This document shows positions 27,847 through 34,832 of a DNA stretch of 34,832 nucleotides, one piece after another. The stretch is from positions 1 through 34,832 of the forward strand of contig JAFSBM010000168.1 of NCBI GenBank assembly GCA_017437285.1, in the 5' to 3' direction. The position numbers and the translations under genes were made by a program. The DNA comes from Ruminococcus sp. GTDB lineage: Bacteria > Bacillota > Clostridia > Oscillospirales > Ruminococcaceae. Numbering within the stretch: the stretch's first letter is position 1; the number at the start of each line of letters is the position of its first letter. A model generated the notes under the pieces. The model searched no databases and was not told the origin of the DNA. It was given only the letters and a program-made list of their open reading frames with translations.

Positions 27847-27874
27847 TTGCTTCAAGGCTGTAATTTCACATAAT
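27847..27874 (+). promoter_or_regulatory. Possible integrase promoter
   Basis: TTGCTT (27847-27852) and CATAAT (27869-27874) are 16 bases apart, about 70 bases before the integrase start. Both boxes are imperfect. Transcription from the repressor 2 message is the alternative. Confidence 0.35.
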
Positions 27875-27946
27875 CTGCATGAAAGGATGTGAGGCTTACA
27901 AGAAATAATGGGAAGCAACCAAGAATAACATAAGGGAGAGATGAAA

Positions 27947-29005
27947 ATGAGCCGCAACGGGAACGGCTATGGAAGCTGCCACAAGATAGGCGGAAAAGTA
28001 AAACGTGCAAAGCCCTTCCGTGTCAGGGTAACGGATGGCTGGGAATGGGATGAAGGAAAACAGAAAGCAATACAGAAGTACAGAACGCTCGGTTACTACG
28101 AGTCACGCAAGGAAGGTTTGATAGCTCTTGCAGAGTACAACAAGAATCCTGCTAAACGAGGCACAGCAGAGCTTTTGTTCTCTGACCTCTATAAGTTATG
28201 GTTTGAAAACAAAAAGCCTGAAGGACAGGCTATGAGAGCCTACAGGAACGCTTATAATCAATCTGCTGCATTACACAACATGAAAGTCAAAGACATTAAA
28301 GCTGAACATCTTGAAAGCGTAATGAACAGCGTAACTGTAGGAGTAGCTGGTCAGAAGATACTCAAGACATTTTGGAATCAGGTTTTCGATTTCGCCGTAG
28401 GCAGAGACATCATTCACAAGAACTATTCAAAGATGGTGAGAACCAAAGATAAAGATAGCCGCACCTCTTCTCGCCAGCCGTTCACAAAAGAAGAGATACA
28501 ACTACTTTGGGATAATGTAGATAAAATTGAACACATTGATGCAATCCTTATCCTGATTTACACAGGCATGCGCCCATCTGAATTATTAGGAATACACAAA
28601 GATAATGTGTATTGTAGTGAACGCTACATGATAGGCGGTATCAAGACTGAAGCCGGAAAGAATAGGGTTATACCTATCCATAAAAGTGTATTACCGTTCA
28701 TTGAACGTAGGTTACAATCCTCAGACTACCTTGTATGTGACTCTGAGAATCCAAGCGAGCCTATGAGTTACGATTTTTTCAGAAGGCATTGTTTTGTACC
28801 TGTTATGAAGGCTTTAGGGCTTGAACACACAGCCCATGAGTGCCGCCACACAGGAATATCACTAATGACTATGGCAGGCATAGACGAAAGACTAATCAAG
28901 AAGATAGTCGGTCATAGTAGCGGAGACATAACCCAAAGATATACTCACGCCTACATTGAAACACTTGTTGAAGCCATCGACAAAGTTGATTTGTGTGTAT
29001 TGTAA
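27947..29005 (+). CDS. int: Tyrosine site-specific integrase
   Basis: 352 residues from ATG at 27947, eight bases after AGGGAG; an ATG two codons earlier is only two bases from it. The enzyme integrates and, with an excisionase, excises the prophage. The N-terminal part (residues 1-60, KPFRVRVTDGWEWDEGKQKAIQKYRTLGYY in blocks) is an AP2-like arm-binding domain. A SAM-like core-binding domain follows to about 165. The catalytic domain shows Arg209 (YTGMRPSELLG), Lys in GGIKTEAGKNRVIPIH, HxxR at His297/Arg300 (AHECRHTG), a GHSS motif and nucleophile Tyr332 (ITQRYTH). All key residues are present, so it looks active. Confidence 0.95.
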   Translation: MSRNGNGYGSCHKIGGKVKRAKPFRVRVTDGWEWDEGKQKAIQKYRTLGYYESRKEGLIALAEYNKNPAKRGTAELLFSDLYKLWFENKKPEGQAMRAYRNAYNQSAALHNMKVKDIKAEHLESVMNSVTVGVAGQKILKTFWNQVFDFAVGRDIIHKNYSKMVRTKDKDSRTSSRQPFTKEEIQLLWDNVDKIEHIDAILILIYTGMRPSELLGIHKDNVYCSERYMIGGIKTEAGKNRVIPIHKSVLPFIERRLQSSDYLVCDSENPSEPMSYDFFRRHCFVPVMKALGLEHTAHECRHTGISLMTMAGIDERLIKKIVGHSSGDITQRYTHAYIETLVEAIDKVDLCVL

Positions 29006-29265
29006 TGTGTATTGCAGGTAAGATTTCAAGGAATTTCACCAGTATTTTATCATTTTCTTGAAGTCACTAAAATGACCGCAAACCATTGATTTTACGGGCT
29101 TTTTAGCCCTCTCCCTCTCGTTCCTGTATCAGCAAGAAATAATATCTTGTTGTAATACGGTGTTATATTTTCGTTCAAGAAATGCCGTATTTATCAGGGT
29201 TTCAATGAGGTTGTGTGTATTATAAAGTGGGTTACGGGTAAGAAACGAGGGAATTTTACAAGAAG
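29006..29265. other. Probable attP region downstream of integrase
   Basis: About 300 bases without a gene follow the integrase. TGTGTATT occurs at 28994, 29006 and 29214 (and inside the integrase gene at 28606), the two outer copies extending to TGTGTATTGTAA and TGTGTATTATAA. GGTAAGA followed by AGGAATTT(C/T)AC occurs at about 29018-29037 and 29238-29259. An inverted repeat AATACGG/CCGTATT lies at 29154-29160 and 29185-29191, and a hairpin GGGCT/AGCCC at 29096-29109. Repeated arm-type sites flanking an inverted core are usual for attP. The exact core cannot be fixed without attL/attR. Confidence 0.5.
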
Positions 29266-29295
29266 AAAGCAGGGCTTTTACACCCTGCTTTTTTT
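29266..29295. terminator. Bidirectional terminator between integrase and giant gene
   Basis: AAAGCAGGG (29266-29274) and CCCTGCTTT (29283-29291) form a perfect 9-bp stem with an eight-base loop, followed on the plus strand by a T-run to 29295. On the minus strand TTT then TTCTTC follows. It lies between two convergent genes and should stop both transcripts. Confidence 0.88.
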
Positions 29296-29306
29296 GTTTA
29301 ATCTTC

Positions 29307-32300
29307 TTATTTTCCGAAGTACATAATGTAGTCATCGTCCTTTTTAACAGACGGGTACTCTGTGCCAAGTAAGAATAAATATTCCTTGTAATTGTCACAT
29401 GCAGAACTGAGATACCTTTCAATCTGTTCTCGCCTGTCTTTACCTGTCATGCTCTCCATTTCCATAACAGCACTTAAATACAATTCGGCGGATATTCCGT
29501 ACTCCTCTGCTTCCTTTGCACTTTTACGGGAATAACGGTTAGTGAATAACTGGTATATTTCATCATCGGTAAAGTCTCCCTCAAGGAGAATATCGACAAT
29601 TTCAACCTGATTTACTTTTCCGTCATCGCCTGCCATAGATACCTTCGTTTCATAGTCAACCATTTTATCAAGAGAAATATCGCCATACTTCTCATAGTAT
29701 TCGGTTTCCTTAGCGCCGATTCTTGAAAGCACCCTGTTTGCAGCCTCTTCCTGTGCAAGTTTCTTTGCTGCCTTTAATACGGCAGCCTTTTCTTTGTTGC
29801 TGCTTGCATAATAGAAGTTTTCCTCTACCGCTTCCCAATAGATGCGGAGATAATCGGTCTGATACTCAGCGTACTGTATATCGGATAAGCTGTGCTTATT
29901 TCCGTTACCGTCAGTTACCGTTGTACCCATAACAGAAGGAAGGTATTCTGTGCTTTTCATTTCATAGCACAAATCATTTACTGCTGCTTGTGTTTCAGGG
30001 AATGTGCCGTTGTCATCTACCTTGCGATACTCAAACATCATATCAAGTACCGTCTGACGAACACCACGCCTTAATTCGGTCTCAGGCTTATCTTTCGCAA
30101 GTTTATAGTAGCGAGAATAGAACGTTGTCATGTTGCTGTCTAACTTAGCGATGATAGCTTTATCCATATTGTTAGGGTCGCTGGCTTTAGCTTTTGCCGA
30201 GGCATCCGCTTTATCATACATCCAGTCAATTATATCTGTTGAATACTGGTTGTCTTTAATGTATGTGCCACGAACACCTAAAGTATAGTCCACGTTTTCA
30301 CCGCCAACAGGGAATAACGCCTTCTGATACTTCCACCAGCCGCCTAAAGTCTGCTGGAAGAAATAATCTATCTGCATAGGGCTTGTATTGAAAGCCTGTC
30401 CCAACCAGTAAGCAATCTTGCTTGTGCGGCTTGTATACTGGTCTTTCGGTTCTAAGTTCTGCAGGCTGCTTGAAACAATAGGATTTCCGAGGAAGTCTCT
30501 GTTTGCTCCGAGATAGCCTACAACGCCTATTATACCGAGGTTGCCTACAATCGCCATGCCTGTTTCAGTAAGTCCCTTCTGTCCCACCTGAGCAACGTCT
30601 GAAGCTACCGCAGGCAAGAAGTTGTCTGTTGCATATTCGTAGAACTCGTCAAAGGCGTGAACATTCTCGCCTATTCCGTATTCCATGCAAGTCTCAAAGA
30701 ATGAGCTTAACACGCCGATTTCCCTCGGCTTAGGTATTGCAAAATACTTACCGTCTCCTAAAGGAATGTTCCAAAAGCTGTTTTTCTGATAGTTGGAAAG
30801 CTGCTCGTAGTCCTTCTCCTCTTCATCGTCTCCGTTGTTAAGAGCATAAACTATTGCAGCGAGTACAGCACTGGTCACAAGATAGGAGATAGTTCTTGAG
30901 CGAATAACCTTAGCACGTTCAAGTTTTCCTGCATCCTCTGCTGTTATCCAACGGCGGAACTTATCAAGACCCTGTACCGAGGCATTAAAGAACGGAATTA
31001 TCTTGTTTAATTCACGAGATACACGTCCTCCACGCCTAAAGTTTACGGTAATATCCATAGCACCATAGAACGCTTCCTGAGGCTCTACGCCTGCTTCACG
31101 CAGGAGCTTATATGTTGCAAAACGAGGACCCGACTCAATGAGGCTGCTTATAAATGCAATCCAGTCAAGAGGATTTGCGCTAATCTTCTTACCTGCAAAG
31201 CTCTTTCTCGCACGTTTCGCAAGGTCTCTGTCTGCTGTGTATGCACTCACAGAGCCACCACCCATCGCAAGGAACTCACGATAGAGAGGGTCAACATCTT
31301 TGCCAAGTGAATTGTTTACCTTGTTCACATAAGTGCTACCCATTGAGCTGAACAGCTTTAAGAGGTTTTTATTCTTTGAGTATGTGAACAGGGTCATCAT
31401 GTCACGAGGGAAGTTTGAGAACAGCGACCATATAACGTTGTTGCCTGTAATGTTAGCTGTCATAAAGCGGCTTGCAACGGCATACGCATCGAGGATGCCC
31501 TCCATCGCTTTTGGTGACATAGTAGTTATTGATGACAACAAGAGAGGGTCATTGATTTTCCAAAACTCCGGCTCACCATTTTTTAATACTGTAATTACAT
31601 CACCATACGCTTTACCTCTTCCAAACTGGAGGAGTATGTCATCAATGCCACTTACGATTTCATCAGCAATTATCTGGTCATCTACCTTCATGTTGCTGTT
31701 TTTGATTTTCTCGCTCAAGTCTACCTTCAAGCCTGTTATATTCATTTTTGTGGCTTTCATCGGTGTAGGTACTTTTTCTAAGAAAAGAGCATCCGCACCC
31801 ATCATTTCAGCAGCGTTTGTAATGGTACGCATAACATTGTTTCTTGTACCTGCATTTACTACTCTTACGATGTTGTTAATTAAGTTATCCACAGGATGAA
31901 TGAAGTCAAGACCGCTGCCTCTCGCTTTTTTAATTGTGCTGTTCTGATTTGCAAAACCACGTTTAGCACCGATGCGGTTTTTATCGCCTACATCACGGTT
32001 TAAGGGAACGTAGTATTCCCAGCGTTCGCCCCAGCCATCAAGCGTTTCCTGAGAAATCAAGCCAGTATCTACAGCCCATGTGTTGTAGAAATCTTTGATA
32101 AACGTATAAAGTCTATCGGCTGCTGCTTTAAACTCAGGATGCTGCTCTTCAAGCTCTGTTGCCCTACGCTCCATAAATGCTGTAGAGTTCTTACGGTCAT
32201 CCGCAAACACACGCAAACCTTCTGCAAGGCGTTCAGGACCATGTTTCACTACAAGGTATTCACCGAATAAACGGTATTCGTTTTTATCTTTAAGGTTAAT

Positions 32301-34832
32301 GCCATGTAAAGCACTTTTAAGACCCTGTGATACATACTGACCGTTTATGTCAGTTAAGTCACCCATGATTATCTGTCCTGCTACTGCATCGGAATATGCA
32401 GCGTTATTAGCGAGTGTATAGGCGTTTGAACCTGTTGCCTTATCGAACAGCTTAATACCTCTGTTAGCATCTACCCACGCCTGATAGAATACGTTAGCTT
32501 TTCCCTTAATCTTTTCTTTGATAGACCCGAAGTCTTTTCCGCTTTCTTCGCTTAAACGAATAGAGCTTGTTGCTGTATCTGCATCTAAGGAATAGTATGC
32601 GTTTATCTCGTCTGCAAGCTGTGTTAAAAGCGCTGCTTCTTTGGCATCCATAGAATTGAGGAAATGCTTTGTAAACTCAGGATAGTCAATAGCTGCTGTC
32701 TCTCTGTTCTGTAAGAACTTACGCACAAACTCTGAAAGACCTTCTTTTTTCCATTTCCTTTCAGGGTATTTTTCTTTCATAGCTTCATCTAAGCCATCCA
32801 CAAGCTCTTTTTTAAGCTCAGGTGTCAGGCTTGAACCTGTTAAGCCATATTTATTGTCGAGGTAGTGTCCTAACTCATGTGATATTGTCGGAAGGTCATT
32901 TGCAATCTTAGAACGGATACCGTTGTTATTCTTGCTATACAGACCTCGTACATCTTTACCACGAACATGACCTGTTGTGATATTGATACCAAAGTCCTTA
33001 CGGATTTTATTAACAATGTCACTTAAGCGCATAGGCGTTTTATTTTCATCACCTACACGGGTAGTATTCCACTGGTCAGGATGTGCAGCGCCACCGTCTT
33101 TAGAATACATAACATCATCTGACTCGGTGCTTATAAACGCCTCTTCACCGTCATCATCCTGCATGTTTTCTGACGCCAGTTCGTCCAGTAGTCCGCCATC
33201 ACTCTCCCTGCGTAAGTCAGACTCCAATACTCTTCCTTCGTCAGGTACTTCGCCCATTTCTCGGCTGCCATAGTCTACACTCTCCTTTTTCTGCTGTTCT
33301 AATACTTCAGGATAAAAACTGTGGGCAGCAACGCTTAACATCTCGTCAATGGCTTCCTGTCTTGTTGCAAAAGGACCATTTGAATAAAGTTTTGAACGTG
33401 CATTTACTACTCGCCCACCTAAAACAGAGTCATCACGCTGTATCTCGATGTAATATCCGTCAGGTTTAATATCCATAGAATATTTAATGCCATCTACTGT
33501 GGCTACATCATACGCAGATAAAGTCTCTTTTAATTTAGTATAATTTTCATTTACAAAATTTTCAATAACAGGCTGAGTGCTTGTTTCGACAGGTTTGGCT
33601 TCAACGCTATCAACAGTATTTTTCGCCTGAGTATCGTTCACACCTGCCATATAAGCCGCCTGCTGAGCTGCAGGGCTTATGTTGCGGCTATAAACTGTAT
33701 CAATCTGCTCAAAAGGTAAACCTACCGTTCCAGCCTCATAAAACCTTACAAAGCCTTCAACGTATTTGTTATATTCTTCAAAGCCGTTTCCGTCCCAGTA
33801 ATACGACAAAGCTTTTTTGCCACTTTCGCCAATTTTGGATATATCGGCTTCTCCCTCAAAGAACGTATCATTATCTTCCTGAAACGTTGTTTCGATAGGT
33901 TCACCAATCTCTTTAACGTTTGTCTCTGCCTCCTGTGTGGTCTCCTTTGCCTGTTCCTGAGCTAATTTCTGCAATTCGGTGATTGTTTCATCGTCTACGC
34001 CATCAAAAGCTCCTGTAGGCTCATTTTCCGCCTCCTGCTGTGTGCCTGCAACTGTTTCCATTTCGGAAATATTTCTTACATTTTCTGCTTCCTGCTGGAT
34101 GCTTACAGTTTCCTCTTCCATAGCAGTCTTTACATTCTCAGAATAGAGCTTTCCAATCTCTACATCGGCAACAGGTTCGCCAGCTTCACGCTTAGCCTGC
34201 AATTCCTCGGCAATCTTGTGACTCTCTGTGTCAGGCGCATTATTAAGACCTGTTACAATAACTTCATCAGTAATATCAGCCTCTTTGATAGCAGTACCAA
34301 TGCCACTGTATACATTGTTGTCTTTTGCTGTAAACGCTGCATTTGCAGCAGAACGAGCAGTAATATTTACCGCACCATGGAAACCACTTGACAACACGTT
34401 TGTTACAATAGCAATTTTCATTGCATGGTCTCCGGTCTCTTTAAGCTGTGCCTTTTCTTCATCTGTTAAATTGTTAACCTTATCCCAGCTTTCACCGATA
34501 AGATTTTTAATGCCTTCCCAAGAACCAAGACTTTCTATTGTTCCGCTTGCTAACCTCTTCTGATTAGCCATTCCAACAACGTCCTGAGCCTGTTCTTCAA
34601 ATCTTTCAGTTACAGCATTCTGAGCTCCCGAAAACACAACATCAGCAAGTGTATCGCCTGCTATTCTTTTAAATGTGTTTTCAGCTACCTGACCAGCAGT
34701 AGTTTTACCAAATTTAGACCAAAGCGTTTTTCCAACTGTATTTTTTAATGTTGAGCCTGCTCCTGTAAAAGCAATATCAACTGCGTCAAAAGCAGCTTCA
34801 ATACCTGAAGAAACTATAGCCTCATCTATCGC
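29307..34832 (-). CDS. Giant polyvalent ejection-type protein with zinc-protease motif, C-terminal part
   Basis: This continues the gene that starts at 1227 and crosses the circular join; 34692-34832 duplicates 1-141, and the stop is at 29307. In whole-protein numbering (about 2,203 residues), SHELGHYLDNKYG places a zincin HExxH motif at 1014-1018, typical of polyvalent-protein metallopeptidase domains. About 1330-1640 contains NNIVRVVNAGTRNNVMR, NFPRDMMTLFTYSKN and RRGGRVSRELNKIIPFFNAS, a series I associate with the LPD38 domain of large phage proteins. A hydrophobic segment (TISYLVTSAVLAAIVYALNN) follows, then a charged helical C-terminus. Such proteins are carried in the virion and ejected ahead of DNA to form a channel or act on host targets. 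The substrate of the protease is unknown. Confidence 0.85.
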   Translation of the reverse strand, partial: AIDEAIVSSGIEAAFDAVDIAFTGAGSTLKNTVGKTLWSKFGKTTAGQVAENTFKRIAGDTLADVVFSGAQNAVTERFEEQAQDVVGMANQKRLASGTIESLGSWEGIKNLIGESWDKVNNLTDEEKAQLKETGDHAMKIAIVTNVLSSGFHGAVNITARSAANAAFTAKDNNVYSGIGTAIKEADITDEVIVTGLNNAPDTESHKIAEELQAKREAGEPVADVEIGKLYSENVKTAMEEETVSIQQEAENVRNISEMETVAGTQQEAENEPTGAFDGVDDETITELQKLAQEQAKETTQEAETNVKEIGEPIETTFQEDNDTFFEGEADISKIGESGKKALSYYWDGNGFEEYNKYVEGFVRFYEAGTVGLPFEQIDTVYSRNISPAAQQAAYMAGVNDTQAKNTVDSVEAKPVETSTQPVIENFVNENYTKLKETLSAYDVATVDGIKYSMDIKPDGYYIEIQRDDSVLGGRVVNARSKLYSNGPFATRQEAIDEMLSVAAHSFYPEVLEQQKKESVDYGSREMGEVPDEGRVLESDLRRESDGGLLDELASENMQDDDGEEAFISTESDDVMYSKDGGAAHPDQWNTTRVGDENKTPMRLSDIVNKIRKDFGINITTGHVRGKDVRGLYSKNNNGIRSKIANDLPTISHELGHYLDNKYGLTGSSLTPELKKELVDGLDEAMKEKYPERKWKKEGLSEFVRKFLQNRETAAIDYPEFTKHFLNSMDAKEAALLTQLADEINAYYSLDADTATSSIRLSEESGKDFGSIKEKIKGKANVFYQAWVDANRGIKLFDKATGSNAYTLANNAAYSDAVAGQIIMGDLTDINGQYVSQGLKSALHGINLKDKNEYRLFGEYLVVKHGPERLAEGLRVFADDRKNSTAFMERRATELEEQHPEFKAAADRLYTFIKDFYNTWAVDTGLISQETLDGWGERWEYYVPLNRDVGDKNRIGAKRGFANQNSTIKKARGSGLDFIHPVDNLINNIVRVVNAGTRNNVMRTITNAAEMMGADALFLEKVPTPMKATKMNITGLKVDLSEKIKNSNMKVDDQIIADEIVSGIDDILLQFGRGKAYGDVITVLKNGEPEFWKINDPLLLSSITTMSPKAMEGILDAYAVASRFMTANITGNNVIWSLFSNFPRDMMTLFTYSKNKNLLKLFSSMGSTYVNKVNNSLGKDVDPLYREFLAMGGGSVSAYTADRDLAKRARKSFAGKKISANPLDWIAFISSLIESGPRFATYKLLREAGVEPQEAFYGAMDITVNFRRGGRVSRELNKIIPFFNASVQGLDKFRRWITAEDAGKLERAKVIRSRTISYLVTSAVLAAIVYALNNGDDEEEKDYEQLSNYQKNSFWNIPLGDGKYFAIPKPREIGVLSSFFETCMEYGIGENVHAFDEFYEYATDNFLPAVASDVAQVGQKGLTETGMAIVGNLGIIGVVGYLGANRDFLGNPIVSSSLQNLEPKDQYTSRTSKIAYWLGQAFNTSPMQIDYFFQQTLGGWWKYQKALFPVGGENVDYTLGVRGTYIKDNQYSTDIIDWMYDKADASAKAKASDPNNMDKAIIAKLDSNMTTFYSRYYKLAKDKPETELRRGVRQTVLDMMFEYRKVDDNGTFPETQAAVNDLCYEMKSTEYLPSVMGTTVTDGNGNKHSLSDIQYAEYQTDYLRIYWEAVEENFYYASSNKEKAAVLKAAKKLAQEEAANRVLSRIGAKETEYYEKYGDISLDKMVDYETKVSMAGDDGKVNQVEIVDILLEGDFTDDEIYQLFTNRYSRKSAKEAEEYGISAELYLSAVMEMESMTGKDRREQIERYLSSACDNYKEYLFLLGTEYPSVKKDDDYIMYFGK
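34692..34832. repeat. Terminal direct repeat, right copy (circular overlap)
   Basis: Exact copy of 1-141. See the left copy. Both lie inside the giant polyvalent gene and are translated in the same frame, so one copy should be removed when the circle is closed. Confidence 0.93.

Noticed and set aside
33581-33898. Plus-strand frames of 60-188 codons opposite the late genes, e.g. here and at 31333-31899 and 12896-13360.
   Set aside because: They are antisense to strongly supported genes, lack ribosome sites and have compositions typical of reverse-strand shadows.
34637-34637. GTG at 34637 as the true start of the giant gene.
   Set aside because: The frame stays open upstream through the circular join to ATG 1227, which has a strong ribosome site. 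The GTG has none.

Overview
This window looks like one complete temperate bacteriophage genome, not a bacterial chromosome segment. The first 141 bases (1-141) recur exactly as the last 141 (34692-34832), so the sequence closes into a circle of about 34,691 bp. One very large gene crosses the join in frame: it starts at 1227 on the minus strand, runs off position 1, re-enters at 34691 and stops at 29307, giving about 2,203 residues. Strong GGAGG-type ribosome sites, moderately AT-rich DNA and protein families typical of Clostridia phages point to a Bacillota (Firmicutes) host, probably a gut Clostridia member. The phage-encoded Prp-type protease fits this, because L27-processing Prp belongs to that lineage. 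The host genus cannot be read from the sequence.

Late module (minus strand, 18197 down to 1 and on through the join to 29307): small and large terminase, portal, Prp-like cysteine protease, scaffold, N4-gp56-type major capsid protein, a small head protein, tail-fibre-like proteins (one split by an apparent single-base frameshift), a carbohydrate-binding protein, three small membrane proteins (holin candidates), an NlpC/P60 endolysin, an adaptor-like protein, a beta-rich tail-hub-like protein, an ejection-protein candidate and the giant polyvalent protein with an HELGH zinc-protease motif. There is no tape measure, tail tube or sheath, so a short-tailed (podovirus-type) virion is the best reading. 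Three virion proteins (capsid, scaffold and the 619-residue protein) carry an N-terminal [IV][DN]L[QK]xF motif like the one Prp cuts in ribosomal protein L27.

Early module (minus strand, 26660 down to 18317): Cro-like regulator, excisionase-like protein, zinc-ribbon and Cys-rich small proteins, Rad52-like annealing protein, SSB, replication initiator with iteron-like repeats inside its gene, helicase-loader-like protein, DUF1064 nuclease, MazG-like pyrophosphohydrolase, Lar-like protein and conserved phage genes of unknown role. Many are under 60 codons and are chained by ATGA-type overlaps. Two tandem terminators (18248-18313) separate early from late genes.

Lysogeny module: a repressor (26802, plus) diverges from the early operon across a promoter region with GGCACTT/AAGTGCC operators. 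Downstream a second, paralogous repressor (27461, plus) diverges from a 48-codon minus-strand gene (27338-27192) across its own different inverted repeat (CCATAACATTT). A tyrosine integrase (27947-29005) follows, then a repeat-rich region likely to hold attP, then a bidirectional terminator.

The least explained parts are the structured spacers flanking the scaffold-capsid pair (13700-14019 and 11129-11394), the second regulatory switch and the extended Prp substrate set.
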